Assembly: GCF_003955715.1 (NCBI RefSeq)
Contig: NZ_CP034463.1
Coordinates: 2,914,001 to 2,978,000, forward strand
Direction of reading: 5' to 3'
Length of the DNA stretch: 64,000 nt
Origin: Streptomyces aquilus
GTDB lineage: Bacteria; Actinomycetota; Actinomycetes; Streptomycetales; Streptomycetaceae
The translations under genes and the position numbers were made by a program. This document shows, in pieces, positions 1 through 10,459 of the stretch; the stretch's first letter is position 1; the number at the start of each line of letters is the position of its first letter. The notes under the pieces are model-generated. The model saw only the letters and a list, made by a program, of their open reading frames with translations, ran no database searches and was not told the origin of the DNA.

Positions 1-335
1 TAGCGCTCGGGGATGTAGGCGACCATCTTGCCGTCGGGGTCCTGGGCGTACGACAGGCTGTCCCAGACGACCACGTCCCGGCCGAGCGTCTTCTCGATCT
101 TCTCCGAGGCCTCCACGTTGCCCTTGAGGGTCTGCACGATGGTGATCTTGGAGACCTTCTTCTCCTGGAGGGAGTTGTCGACGAGGGTGGCGTCCTTGGC
201 CTCCAGGACCATGTCCTGGTACTGGTTCGCCGGTATCTTCGCCAGGCGCGGGAAGGCGTACCAGCGCAGCAGCGGGGACAGTGCCGCGAAGAACACGGCG
301 AGGGCGAGCAGGATCAGGCTGGCCTTGCGGCGCAT
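1..335 (-). CDS. DUF3068 (PorA-family) membrane-anchored protein, partial
   Basis: This is the N-terminal 111 residues of a protein whose C-terminus lies beyond the left edge. It opens with MRRKASLILLALAVFFAALS, a positively charged start and one hydrophobic segment that works as an uncleaved anchor or signal. The following stretch (QYQDMVLEAKDATLVD, KITIVQTLKG, DVVVWDSLSYAQDPDGK) is typical of actinobacterial DUF3068 proteins, which are predicted to be extracytoplasmic and whose function is unknown. The ATG at 335 follows a strong GGAGGGAGG ribosome site. The gene lies 21 bp downstream of the small ORF at 357-491, so the two are probably co-transcribed. The family call rests on recognition of sequence style, not on a search. 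Confidence 0.75.
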   Translation of the reverse strand, partial: MRRKASLILLALAVFFAALSPLLRWYAFPRLAKIPANQYQDMVLEAKDATLVDNSLQEKKVSKITIVQTLKGNVEASEKIEKTLGRDVVVWDSLSYAQDPDGKMVAYIPER

Positions 336-356
336 CTCGGCCTCCCTCCCGGGCGG

Positions 357-491
357 TTACGGGTGTGACGGCACGGTCGTGAGCAGCGGCTTCGGCGATG
401 TTTCGCCGGTCGGCGAGCCCATCGCGGTGATCGTGAACACCAGCGCGAGCGCGACGGCCAGGCCGATCGCGGCGGCGATGAGGGCACGCAT
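357..491 (-). CDS. 44-residue single-pass membrane protein (SPW_0924-like)
   Basis: This short ORF starts MRALIAAAIGLAVALALVFT and ends in a polar tail (SPTGETSPKPLLTTVPSHP) with a TAA stop. It is one hydrophobic helix of about 20 residues followed by a short extracytoplasmic tail rich in Pro and Thr. From memory it matches the small conserved Streptomyces family annotated as SPW_0924, whose function is unknown. It sits directly upstream of the DUF3068 gene on the same strand, so the pair may act together at the membrane. The GGAGG-type site 'ggaggccgtc' precedes the ATG. Its small size means the call depends on conservation elsewhere. Confidence 0.6.
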   Translation of the reverse strand: MRALIAAAIGLAVALALVFTITAMGSPTGETSPKPLLTTVPSHP

Positions 492-591
492 GACGGCCTC
501 CCGACCGGACCCCGTGAGCCCGGAACTGATACATCGTCAGGTCCGGCACCGTAGCAACGGGCGGCCGAGATGAGAACACGTCGCACACGAC

Positions 592-621
592 GACGGCGCC
601 CTTCCGGAGAAGGACGCCGTC
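592..621 (-). terminator. hairpin terminator after the transglycosylase gene
   Basis: The arms gacggcg (592-598) and cgccgtc (615-621) pair perfectly, and an inner cctt/aagg extends the stem around a short loop. It lies 26 bp past the stop of the transglycosylase gene that reads towards it. Confidence 0.6.
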
Positions 622-646
622 GACGTCGTACGGGAAGTACGCGAAC

Positions 647-2368
647 TTACGCGCTGGGACTGGCCGACGGGCTCGGTGACTCGGTCGGCTCGGCGGCCGC
701 CGCCACCGTCAGTTCGACGGTCAGGGACGCGCCGCCCGCGGTGTTGATGCGGAGCAGGAACGTGCCGGTCGTGTCGTCGGCGTACAGCTTCGGCAGCTTC
801 AGCAGGCCGTTCGCGTCCGTCTCCAGGCCCTTCAGGGTGCGTACGGTCTTGCCGTCCGCGTCCTTGAAGTAGGGGCCCTTGGTGTTCTCGGTGGGGTCGT
901 CCGCCGAGGTGATCAGGGTGGCGGTGGCGGCGACGCCGTCCGCGACGGCGCCGTCGTACGTCGCCTTGACCTCGACCTGGTCGGCGAACTCGCCGCCCGG
1001 GGTGCAGGTCAGCGCGGTGTCACTGGTGCGGGCGAGGGTGTCGGCGACGCGCTCGGTGACGGTGGCCTTGTAGTCGAGGCCGGCGACCGCGCGGCCCACG
1101 ACGGCGACGCGGACGGTGAAGTCGCCCGTCTTCTCACCGGCCTTCAGCGCGGGCGCGACGGCGACGCCGGAGCCGTTGGTGACGATCGTGGCCACGCTCT
1201 CGCCGCCGGTGAAGGTGGTGTCGGTGTCACCCACGATCGTGAAGCGGATACGGACCTTGCCGACGGCCTTGCCGGCCGAGGTCTCGGCGCGGGTGCTGAT
1301 CCGCTTGCTGAACGTGTCCCCGGCCTGCGCGGTGAGCTTCGCGGTGCCCGCGTCCTCCAGGTGGTCCACCGTGTCGGTCGGGGTGGGGGTGGGCGTGGGC
1401 GTGGGGGTGCCGGGCGTGGACGGGTGGTCCGACGGCGGCGGGCTGCTCGGGGTGGTGGGCGTGCCGGGTGTGCTGGGCGTGCCGGGCGTCGACGGCGGGG
1501 TGGGCGACGGCGAGGGGCTCGGGGGGTCGTTGTCGTCGCTGCGGTGGCCGGGCAGGCTGCCGGTGCCGTCCGGGATCTCGTGGGTGCCCTTGCGGTAGTA
1601 CTCCAGCCACGACAGGACCGTGTGCAGGTAGTCCTGGGAGTTGTTGTAGCTGAGGATCGCGCGGTTCATGTCGGCCTGCACCGACAGGTCCCAGCTGTTG
1701 CGGCACAGGTAGTGGCCGGCGGCGAGGGCCGCGTCGTAGATGTTGTTGGGGTCCTTCTTGCCGTCGTCGTTGCCGTCGCGGCCGGCCCACTCCCAGGTGG
1801 AGGGGATGAACTGCATGGGACCGACGGCGGCGTCGTACGTGCTGTTGCCGTCGTAGACGCCGTGGTCGGTGTCCGGGATGAGCGCGAAACCGTTGCCGTC
1901 GAGCTGCGGGCCGAGGATCTTGCCGATCGTGGTGCCGTCGGCGTCGACGCGGCCGCCGCGGGCCTGGCCGGACTCGACCTTGCCGATGGCGGCGAGGAGC
2001 TGCCAGGGCAGGTTGCAGCCGGGCTTGGACTCCTGGAGGGCCGCCGCGGCCTTCTTGTACGCGTCGAGAACGGTCGCGGGGATGCCGGCCTCGCCGGTGC
2101 CCGTGACGCCGGTGCCGCCGCTGCCCGCGCTCGGGACGGGGCTCGGGCTGTTGAGGGGCGGCAGGTCCATGTAGAACGGCGAGCCGCCGGTCGCGCCGTC
2201 GTCGTCGACCGGGTCGGGAGTGGGCTGGGCGTCGGCGGTGGTCGATCTGCCGTTGTCGTCGACCGACACGCCGGGTGCCTGGGACGCGGACAGTGCCGCG
2301 ACCGCCGCGGCGGCGACGGTGGTGGCCACCGCCCCCTTGCGCAGCCGCCTGCCGAATTGCGCCGACAT
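647..2368 (-). CDS. secreted lytic transglycosylase (SLT domain) with PT-rich linker and Ig-like tail
   Basis: The 573-residue protein has a signal peptide (RRLRKGAVATTVAAAAVAALS), a low-complexity acidic/Pro-Ser segment to about residue 95, then a soluble-lytic-transglycosylase domain at about 98-255. The catalytic Glu is E132 in AAIGKVESGQ. Other family features are GPMQFIPSTW, an Asp/Asn-rich loop (DGNDDGKKDPNN) and AILSYNNS. A Ser/Thr/Pro repeat linker at about 270-345 leads to a beta-rich, Ig-like C-terminal region. It should cleave peptidoglycan outside the cell. I chose the ATG at 2368 because GGGAGGGG lies 8 bp upstream. An in-frame ATG 19 codons earlier (2425) would put a polar stretch before the signal peptide. 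The linker DNA is short-period repetitive (ggcgtgggcgtggg and similar), so strain-to-strain length variation is likely. Confidence 0.88.
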   Translation of the reverse strand: MSAQFGRRLRKGAVATTVAAAAVAALSASQAPGVSVDDNGRSTTADAQPTPDPVDDDGATGGSPFYMDLPPLNSPSPVPSAGSGGTGVTGTGEAGIPATVLDAYKKAAAALQESKPGCNLPWQLLAAIGKVESGQARGGRVDADGTTIGKILGPQLDGNGFALIPDTDHGVYDGNSTYDAAVGPMQFIPSTWEWAGRDGNDDGKKDPNNIYDAALAAGHYLCRNSWDLSVQADMNRAILSYNNSQDYLHTVLSWLEYYRKGTHEIPDGTGSLPGHRSDDNDPPSPSPSPTPPSTPGTPSTPGTPTTPSSPPPSDHPSTPGTPTPTPTPTPTDTVDHLEDAGTAKLTAQAGDTFSKRISTRAETSAGKAVGKVRIRFTIVGDTDTTFTGGESVATIVTNGSGVAVAPALKAGEKTGDFTVRVAVVGRAVAGLDYKATVTERVADTLARTSDTALTCTPGGEFADQVEVKATYDGAVADGVAATATLITSADDPTENTKGPYFKDADGKTVRTLKGLETDANGLLKLPKLYADDTTGTFLLRINTAGGASLTVELTVAAAAEPTESPSPSASPSA

Positions 2369-2668
2369 AAAGTGAACCCCTCCCGTGGACGCCGAGCGCC
2401 CGTCTCCGTCCGACGTGCTCGTCATGGTGTGACGATCGACCCGCGTCGCGGGTTGCCCTCGTGGAGCTTTTTCCGTGCGTTGTTCTGCTGTTCGGTTCTA
2501 CTGTTTTCTACTGTTCGGTTCTGCCGTTCAATGTCGGTTCGACCCCGCTCCCCGGCGGAGTGACCCAGGCGACCCTACGGCAACTTCCTTTGCTCGGGCA
2601 CCCGTTCGTGCCCGGTTTTCACCAGTTGGCCATACTGGGCCGGTCCGTTTCCTGCCTTGGGAGGCCTC
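2369..2668. promoter_or_regulatory. divergent intergenic region with a 15-bp palindrome and tandem repeats
   Basis: I see no gene in this 300-bp gap between the transglycosylase and the DUF4184 gene. It holds a 15-bp palindrome acccgcgtcgcgggt (2439-2453). It also holds two copies of ctgttcggttct (2488-2499 and 2511-2522), with an interleaved ttctactgtt repeat at 11-bp spacing (2496-2505, 2507-2516). The 11-bp periodicity is about one helical turn and could be an operator, but no regulator is identified. I looked for a ydaO/c-di-AMP riboswitch core because some actinomycete cell-wall hydrolases carry one, and found none. Confidence 0.35.
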
Positions 2669-3514
2669 TTGCCGTTCACCCTCAGTCACGCGGCCGCGGT
2701 GTTACCTGGTGTGCGTGCCGACGGAACCGGGCGGGGGCGGCTGGTTCCGTCCGTTCTCGTGGCGGGTTCCTTCGCTCCCGACATGACGTACTTCGCGGCG
2801 AGCGCGTTCTCCGAGGCGATGGAGTTCGGGACCGTCACCCACTCCTTCACGGGCGTGTTCACCGTCGACGTGCTCATCGCGTGGGCGCTGGTGGGGCTCT
2901 GGCTGCTCGTGCGGGAGCCCCTGGTGGCGCTGCTGCCGAGGGCGCGGCAGGGGCGGGTGGCGGCGCTGCTGCGCTGCGGGGCGCCACGCTCGCGGGTACG
3001 GCCGGCGCTGGTGGCGCGGTGGTACGTGTCGGCGGCGCTCGGGGCGTTGACGCATGTCGTGTGGGACGCGTTCACGCACCTCGACCGGTGGGGGATGCGG
3101 TTGTTCCCGGTGCTGGGCGAGACGATCGCCGGGTCACCGCTGTACTGGTACCTGCAGTACGGCAGTTCGGCGGTGGCCGCGGTGGTGATCGCCTGGTTCG
3201 TCGGGTACGCGGTACGGCGGATGCCGGTGAGCGAGCCGGCGGGCGTGCCCGCGCTCTCGGCGCGCGACCGGTGGTGGGCCGCCGTGGGCATCGGCGGCTG
3301 CGTGCTCGTCGCGGCGGTGCAGCGGGCCTCGCGGTGGTGGGCCTACTGGGGGTCCTCCGCGAGGCCGTGGGAACTGATCCCGACGCTGTGCTTCGGCGTG
3401 GGCGCGGGTCTGGTGGTGGGGGTGCTCGGGTACGCCGTGGCGGTCAGGGCGTGGCGTCCGGTCCGGGCGCCGGACCTCGCCGGGCGGGAGCCGAGCCGTC
3501 CTGGGCGTCGGTGA
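2669..3514 (+). CDS. DUF4184 family integral membrane protein
   Basis: This is a 281-residue membrane protein of unknown function. The N-terminal signature LPFTLSHAAAVLP, with PDMTYF and VTHSFTG shortly after, marks the DUF4184 family, whose members usually begin MPFTLSHAAAVLP. I therefore chose the TTG at 2669 as start. It has GGGAGG 5 bp upstream, and the four codons before it are not conserved family sequence. About six hydrophobic helices are visible, and conserved His/Asp pairs (THVVWDAFTH) suggest a membrane-embedded metal or acid-base site. That last point is inference. The 3' end overlaps the convergent repeat-containing gene by 71 bp. Confidence 0.8.
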   Translation: MPFTLSHAAAVLPGVRADGTGRGRLVPSVLVAGSFAPDMTYFAASAFSEAMEFGTVTHSFTGVFTVDVLIAWALVGLWLLVREPLVALLPRARQGRVAALLRCGAPRSRVRPALVARWYVSAALGALTHVVWDAFTHLDRWGMRLFPVLGETIAGSPLYWYLQYGSSAVAAVVIAWFVGYAVRRMPVSEPAGVPALSARDRWWAAVGIGGCVLVAAVQRASRWWAYWGSSARPWELIPTLCFGVGAGLVVGVLGYAVAVRAWRPVRAPDLAGREPSRPGRR

Positions 3515-3992
3515 CGGTCCTGTCGGGGGCGGCCTGGCCGGCGGAGGGGTCGGTGGCGGTCCTGTCGGGGGCGGGGCCGTCCGAGGGATCGGTGACGGCC
3601 CTGTCCGGGGCTGGACCGGCGGCGGGGTCGGTGGCGGTCCTGACGGGGGCTGAGCCGCCCGAGGGGTCGGTGACCGTGCCGACGGTTGCGATGAACACGG
3701 TCACGGTCCGCATCGGGCGCGAGCGGGGGACCGCGCTGAGAAGCAGTGCGAGGTAGCCGCGGGCCTGGTCGGCCCACAGGCGGAGGTCCCCGCGGTTGAG
3801 CCAGTCCCTCCGGACGAAGCGGTGACGGACGTCGGTGGCCGCCCTGCGGAGGGTCGTGGCGAGGTCCGTCGGGATGCGGGGGGTGCCGGCCGCTGCCGAG
3901 AAGGGCGGGACGTGCACGGCTGGGGTGGACGCGGTCGCATCGGTGGTCGCCTGCGCCGGAGCCGTCTGGCGGTGGAGCGTGCGTATACCCAT
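3444..3992 (-). CDS. hypothetical protein with C-terminal 13-residue tandem repeats
   Basis: I do not recognise this gene. The 182-residue product has a basic N-terminal part (LRRAATDVRHRFVRRDWLNRGDLRLWADQ), a short hydrophobic stretch (GYLALLLSAV), then about four degenerate repeats of the form TDPSxGxAPDRTA, each 13 residues, and an Arg/Pro-rich end. The repeats come from 39-bp DNA units. The start is uncertain: the ATG at 3992 (MGIRTLHRQT) has no clear ribosome site, and an upstream ATG at 4043 is also in frame. It converges on and overlaps the DUF4184 gene. Coding is supported by the non-repetitive N-terminal half, but it could be non-functional. Confidence 0.5.
   Translation of the reverse strand: MGIRTLHRQTAPAQATTDATASTPAVHVPPFSAAAGTPRIPTDLATTLRRAATDVRHRFVRRDWLNRGDLRLWADQARGYLALLLSAVPRSRPMRTVTVFIATVGTVTDPSGGSAPVRTATDPAAGPAPDRAVTDPSDGPAPDRTATDPSAGQAAPDRTVTDAQDGSAPARRGPAPGPDATP
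3516..3674. repeat. four tandem 39-bp repeats (one unit 42 bp)
   Basis: The units are 3516-3557 (42 bp), 3558-3596, 3597-3635 and 3636-3674. Each reads approximately ggtcctgtcgggggc followed by a variable part and ends gtcggtggc or gtcggtgac. The period is a multiple of three, so the reading frame of the minus-strand protein is kept through every copy. This suggests selection for an in-frame minisatellite. Confidence 0.85.
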
Positions 3993-4130
3993 GTCCGCAT
4001 CTTTACGGGCGGGGGTGGGTGAGGGCGTTTTCGCGGGGGCCACCTGAGTGACGGCTTCTCGGGGTGACAGGGTGCGGCACCGGGGGTGGCTCGCGCGCCC
4101 ACGGCCACGAAGGCCGGGGCCCGCATACCG

Positions 4131-4173
4131 CTGCGGTGGAGGGAGCCGGGTAACCAGACTCCCTCCACCGCAG
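4131..4173 (-). terminator. terminator of polA
   Basis: A perfect 15-bp inverted repeat (ctgcggtggagggag at 4131-4145, ctccctccaccgcag at 4159-4173) encloses a 13-base loop. It begins 21 bp past the polA stop codon. No long T run follows, as is usual for Streptomyces terminators. Confidence 0.8.
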
Positions 4174-4194
4174 ACACCGGTCCACCGCCGGAGG

Positions 4195-6921
4195 CTAGTG
4201 CGCCGCCGACTCCCAGTCCGGGCCCACGCCCACCGAGACGTCCAGCGGGGCGCGCAGCTGGACCGCGCCCGCCATCTCGCGGCGGACGATCTCCTCGACG
4301 CGGTCGCGCTCGCCGGGGGCGATCTCCAGGACGATTTCGTCGTGGACCTGGAGCAGCATGCGGGAGGTGAGCTCCGCCTCGCTCAGGGCCTTGCCGACGT
4401 TGAGCATCGCGATCTTGACGATGTCGGCGGCCGTGCCCTGGATCGGCGCGTTCAGGGCCATCCGCTCGGCGGCCTCGCGGCGCTGGCGGTTGTCGCTGTT
4501 GAGGTCGGGGAGGTAGCGGCGGCGGCCGAAGAGGGTCGCCGTGTACCCCGTCGCCCTCGCCTCGTCGACCACGCGGCGCAGATAGTCCTGGACGCCGCCG
4601 AAACGCTCGAAGTACGTGTCCATCAGGGCACGCGCCTCGCCCGCCTCGATGTTCAGCTGCTGGGAGAGGCCGAAGGCGGACAGGCCGTAGGCGAGGCCGT
4701 ACGACATGGCCTTGATCTTGCGGCGCATCTCCGCGTCGACGGCGTCGCGCTCGACGGCGAAGACCTGCGAGGCGACCGTGGTGTGCAGGTCCTCGCCGGA
4801 CGTGAACGCCTCGATGAGGCCCTCGTCCTCCGACAGATGGGCCATGACGCGCAGTTCGATCTGGCTGTAGTCGGCCGTCATCAGCGACTCGTAGCCCTCG
4901 CCGACCACGAAGCCGCGGCGGATGGCCCGGCCCTCGTCCGTGCGGACGGGGATGTTCTGGAGGTTGGGGTCGGTGGAGGAGAGGCGTCCCGTGGCCGCGA
5001 CCGTCTGGTTGAACGTCGTGTGGATACGGCCGTCCGCCGCGATGGTCTTGATCAGGCCCTCGACCGTCACGCGCAGCTTGGCCTGCTCGCGGTGGCGGAG
5101 CATGATCACCGGCAGTTCGTTGTCGGTCTGCGTCGCCAGCCAGGCCAGGGCGTCGGCGTCCGTGGTGTAGCCGGTCTTCGTCTTCTTCGTCCTGGGCAGG
5201 CCCAGCTCACCGAAGAGGACTTCCTGGAGCTGCTTGGGCGAGCCCAGGTTGAACTCGTGCCCGGCGGCGGCGTGGGCCTCCTTGACGGCCTGCTGGACGG
5301 CGCCGGCGAACATCTGCTCCATGGCTTCCAGATGCGCCCGGTCGGCGGCGATGCCGTGCCGCTCCATGCGGGCCAGCAGCGCGGAGGTGGGCAGCTCCAT
5401 GTCGCGCAGCAGGTCCGCGGCGCCGACCTCCGTCAGCCGGGCCTCGAAGGCCTCGCCGAGGTCGAGGATGGCGCGGGCCTGCACCATGAGGGCCTCGGCC
5501 TCGGCGCCGTCGTCCGCGCCGAAGGCGAGCTGGCCGTCGGCCGCGGCGGCGGGGGCGAGCTCGCGGCCGAGGTACTCCAGGGACAGGGCGTCCAGGTCGA
5601 AGGAGCGGCGGCCCGGCTTGACGAGGTAGGCGGCGAGCGCGGTGTCCATGGAGACGCCGGCGATGCTCCAGCCGTGCTCGGCGAAGACGCGCATCGCACC
5701 CTTGGCGTTGTGGAAGACCTTGGGCCTGGCGGCGTCGGCGAGCCAGCCGGTGAGGGCCTTCTCGTCGGCCTCGTCGAGCTGGGTGGGGTCGATCCAGGCG
5801 GCCGGTCCCCCGGCTGCCGCGAGGGCGATCTCGGCGACCGAGCCGGTGCCGAGGCCCCAGGTGTCGACCGTGGCGACGCCGAGGGTCTGGGTGCCGTGCT
5901 CGGTGAGCCAGGCGGACAGCTCGCCGGTGCCGACGACAGTGCCGTCGAGTTCCACGCCGGCCGTCACGACCGGCGTCGACTCGGCCTCCTCGGCGCCGGG
6001 GTCGACGGCCAGGAGGCGCTCGCGCAGCGAGGGGTTACGGATCTCGAGGGTGTCGAGGATCATCGCGAGCGTCTTGCGGTCGTACGGGGCGCGCTCCAGG
6101 TCTGCGACCGTCTTCGGCAGCTCGACGGTGCGGACCATCTCGGTGAGGCGGCGGTTGAGCTTGACCGCCTCCAGGTGCTCGCGCAGGTTCTGGCCGGCCT
6201 TGCCCTTGACCTCCTCGACGCGCTCGACGAGGTCCGCGAACGAACCGAACTGGTTGATCCACTTCGCGGCGGTCTTCTCGCCGACGCCGGGGATGCCCGG
6301 GAGGTTGTCGGACGGGTCGCCGCGCAGGGCCGCGAAGTCGGGGTACTGGGCGGGGGTCAGGCCGTACTTCTCGAACACCTTCTCCGGGGTGAACCGGGTC
6401 AGCTCGGAGACACCCTTCGTCGGATAGAGCACGGTGGTGTGCTCGCTGACGAGCTGGAAGGAGTCGCGGTCGCCGGTGACGATCAGCACCTCGAAGCCGG
6501 CGGCCTCGGCCTGGGTGGCGAGCGTGGCGATGATGTCGTCGGCCTCGAAGCCGTCGACGGCGAACCGCGAGACGTGCATCGCGTCGAGCAGCTCGCCGAT
6601 CAGCTCGACCTGGCCCTTGAACTCGTCGGGGGTCTTGGAGCGGTTGGCCTTGTACTCCGTGAACTCCTCGGAGCGCCAGGTCTTGCGCGACACGTCGAAG
6701 GCCACCGCGAAGTGCGTGGGCGCCTCGTCGCGCAGGGTGTTGGCCAGCATCGAGGCGAAGCCGTAGATCGCGTTCGTCGGCTGGCCCGTCGCGGTCGTGA
6801 AGTTCTCCGCGGGCAGCGCGAAGAACGCGCGGTACGCCAAGGAGTGCCCGTCCATGAGCATCAGGCGCGGGCGGCTGCCGCCGGGGCTGTTGTCGGTCTT
6901 CTTCGATGCTGTCTCTGCCAC
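4195..6921 (-). CDS. polA: DNA polymerase I
   Basis: The 908-residue enzyme fills gaps and removes RNA primers. An N-terminal 5' nuclease domain begins MLMDGHSLAYRAFFALP and includes GFEADDIIATLA, TGDRDSFQLV and GDPSDNLPGIPGVG. The middle 3'-5' exonuclease-like domain lacks the catalytic DxE (VATVDTWGL in that place), so proofreading should be absent, as in other actinobacterial Pol I. The polymerase domain has motif A DYSQIELR (about residue 684), motif B RRKIKAMSYGLAYG and motif C QVHDEIVLE (H860). The GTG at 6921 is chosen: a GGGGGC purine-rich stretch precedes it and the length fits relatives. A longer upstream frame adds only an unconserved Arg/Gly-rich stretch. Confidence 0.96.
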   Translation of the reverse strand: MAETASKKTDNSPGGSRPRLMLMDGHSLAYRAFFALPAENFTTATGQPTNAIYGFASMLANTLRDEAPTHFAVAFDVSRKTWRSEEFTEYKANRSKTPDEFKGQVELIGELLDAMHVSRFAVDGFEADDIIATLATQAEAAGFEVLIVTGDRDSFQLVSEHTTVLYPTKGVSELTRFTPEKVFEKYGLTPAQYPDFAALRGDPSDNLPGIPGVGEKTAAKWINQFGSFADLVERVEEVKGKAGQNLREHLEAVKLNRRLTEMVRTVELPKTVADLERAPYDRKTLAMILDTLEIRNPSLRERLLAVDPGAEEAESTPVVTAGVELDGTVVGTGELSAWLTEHGTQTLGVATVDTWGLGTGSVAEIALAAAGGPAAWIDPTQLDEADEKALTGWLADAARPKVFHNAKGAMRVFAEHGWSIAGVSMDTALAAYLVKPGRRSFDLDALSLEYLGRELAPAAAADGQLAFGADDGAEAEALMVQARAILDLGEAFEARLTEVGAADLLRDMELPTSALLARMERHGIAADRAHLEAMEQMFAGAVQQAVKEAHAAAGHEFNLGSPKQLQEVLFGELGLPRTKKTKTGYTTDADALAWLATQTDNELPVIMLRHREQAKLRVTVEGLIKTIAADGRIHTTFNQTVAATGRLSSTDPNLQNIPVRTDEGRAIRRGFVVGEGYESLMTADYSQIELRVMAHLSEDEGLIEAFTSGEDLHTTVASQVFAVERDAVDAEMRRKIKAMSYGLAYGLSAFGLSQQLNIEAGEARALMDTYFERFGGVQDYLRRVVDEARATGYTATLFGRRRYLPDLNSDNRQRREAAERMALNAPIQGTAADIVKIAMLNVGKALSEAELTSRMLLQVHDEIVLEIAPGERDRVEEIVRREMAGAVQLRAPLDVSVGVGPDWESAAH

Positions 6922-7019
6922 GCCCCCGATCCTGCCACGCCCCACTGACAGTCGTGCCCAGCCGCGGCCAAGCCTCACCAGGGGCCACCGAACCGCCCTC
7001 GTTCCCCCTTCCGCAACTA

Positions 7020-7034
7020 TTGCTCAATACGCAA
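7020..7034. promoter_or_regulatory. TTGC-N7-GCAA inverted repeat upstream of the molybdoenzyme gene
   Basis: The sequence ttgctcaatacgcaa has outer arms TTGC and GCAA and a further A-T pair at the centre. It lies about 100 bp before the oxidoreductase start, in an AT-richer patch between the divergent polA and oxidoreductase genes. It may be a repressor or activator site. No regulator is encoded nearby. Confidence 0.3.
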
Positions 7035-7137
7035 CCATGGTCTCCGTCCTCCCCACGCCCCGGCGACCGTCACTGTCGGTGGTGCGTGCGAGGATCGGAG
7101 ACGTAGTTCACATGTGCATGCGAAGGAGAGCGCCGCG

Positions 7138-9411
<2,274 letters not shown>

Positions 9412-9417
<6 letters not shown>

Positions 9418-9431
9418 GCGTTTGCTCAGTC
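9412..9431. promoter_or_regulatory. 20-bp inverted repeat overlapping a stop codon, possible operator
   Basis: The arms gactgagc (9412-9419) and gctcagtc (9424-9431) are perfectly complementary around gttt. The repeat overlaps the TGA of the oxidoreductase gene and lies 45 bp before the thioesterase start. The size and symmetry resemble a TetR-type operator. It could also fold as a small RNA hairpin. Confidence 0.4.
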
Positions 9432-9475
9432 ATCTGAGTTCGAGTGAGAGTTCCCGACGAACGGAGCCGGGCCCC

Positions 9476-9964
9476 ATGGGCGAGCAGCAGCACGTGAAGT
9501 TCCCGCAAGAGGTCATCGACGAGTACGCCGCGCTCGGCGTGGACCTCCAGGCCCTGTTCTCCGCCGGACACCTCGGCACCCGCATGGGCGTCCAGATCGT
9601 CGAGGCCTCGGCGGAGAAGGTCGTCGGGACCATGCCCGTGGAGGGCAACACCCAGCCGTACGGACTGCTGCACGGCGGCGCGTCCGCCGTGCTCGCCGAG
9701 ACCCTCGGCTCGGTCGGCTCGATGCTGCACGGCGGCAGCTCGAAGATCGCCGTGGGCGTGGACCTGAACTGCACCCACCACCGGGGCGCCCGCTCGGGCC
9801 TGGTGACCGGCGTGGCCACGCCCGTGCACCGGGGGCGCTCGACGGCGACGTACGAGATCGTGATCAGCGACGAGGAGGGGCGGCGGGTGTGCACCGCGCG
9901 GCTGACCTGTCTGCTGCGCGACGTGAACCCGGGCGACGCCGCCCGCGTCGGGGCCGGCGCCTGA
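9476..9964 (+). CDS. PaaI-like hotdog-fold acyl-CoA thioesterase
   Basis: The 162-residue protein has the hotdog thioesterase layout: HLGTRMGVQIVEASAEKVVGTMP, the helix segment YGLLHGGASAVLAETLGS, and a strand with VGVDLNCTHHRG. HGGASAVLAET carries the active-site helix with the Glu/Gly arrangement typical of the PaaI/YdiI group (hydroxyphenylacetyl-CoA or DHNA-CoA type substrates). The substrate cannot be told from sequence. The ATG at 9476 has GGAG 9 bp upstream. It follows the molybdoenzyme after 58 bp and a palindrome, so it may have its own promoter. Confidence 0.85.
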   Translation: MGEQQHVKFPQEVIDEYAALGVDLQALFSAGHLGTRMGVQIVEASAEKVVGTMPVEGNTQPYGLLHGGASAVLAETLGSVGSMLHGGSSKIAVGVDLNCTHHRGARSGLVTGVATPVHRGRSTATYEIVISDEEGRRVCTARLTCLLRDVNPGDAARVGAGA

Positions 9965-10012
9965 CGGCAGGACCTCTGGCCCCGACCGTGCCGCAAGGCC
10001 TAGCGTCGGGGC

Positions 10013-10459
10013 ATGCGAACGGGAGGAACCCCGGTCCTCGGGGCCGGGGTCGGAGTCGGGGTCGGGGCCGGGGTCGGGTTCTTGGTGGTCCTTCTGACCC
10101 TCGGCGGATGCGGAGACTCCGGCTCCGCCACCGCACAGGCACCGACGCCTGCGTCGGCGTCGGCATCGCCACCGCCATCGGCACCCCCTTCCCCCAGCGC
10201 ACCCCCCGAAGACCTCTGCACCCGCCTCGTCGCCCACTGGTCCCGCGAGGTGCTGGACCAGAACACCTACGGCGACTACCAGTCCATGGGCCTGTCCAAC
10301 GGCCAGTACGACATCCTCATCAAGGTCGTCGACGCCGCCCGCGCCGCGAAGAAGAAGCAAGGCGCCGCGGCCGCCGACCAGTTGATCGACCGTCAGGCCC
10401 GCAGCGGCTGCGTGCGGTGGTACCGCGACGGCGGCCCCGGCAAGGGACCCTGGCAGTGA
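10013..10459 (+). CDS. small exported lipoprotein, function unknown
   Basis: The 148-residue product has a Gly/Val-rich signal peptide ending in a lipobox-like LTLGGC, a Pro/Ser-rich linker, then a compact C-terminal domain (EDLCTRLVAHWSREVLDQNTYGDYQSMGLSNGQ, two Cys). It is probably lipid-anchored outside the membrane. I do not recognise the domain. The signal-peptide DNA is a short GGGGTC/GGGGCC repeat (about 10040-10080). The stop overlaps the GTG of the next gene (GTGA), so the two are translationally coupled. Confidence 0.65.
   Translation: MRTGGTPVLGAGVGVGVGAGVGFLVVLLTLGGCGDSGSATAQAPTPASASASPPPSAPPSPSAPPEDLCTRLVAHWSREVLDQNTYGDYQSMGLSNGQYDILIKVVDAARAAKKKQGAAAADQLIDRQARSGCVRWYRDGGPGKGPWQ

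Noticed and set aside
2369..2668. ydaO/c-di-AMP riboswitch before the transglycosylase
   Set aside because: Searched because similar cell-wall hydrolases have one; the conserved core was not found and the leader is too short.
4048..6948. Very long open frame antisense to polA
   Set aside because: Its translation is low-complexity Ala/Gly/Arg/Val sequence without motifs, and the opposite strand encodes a complete DNA polymerase I. It is a high-GC shadow.
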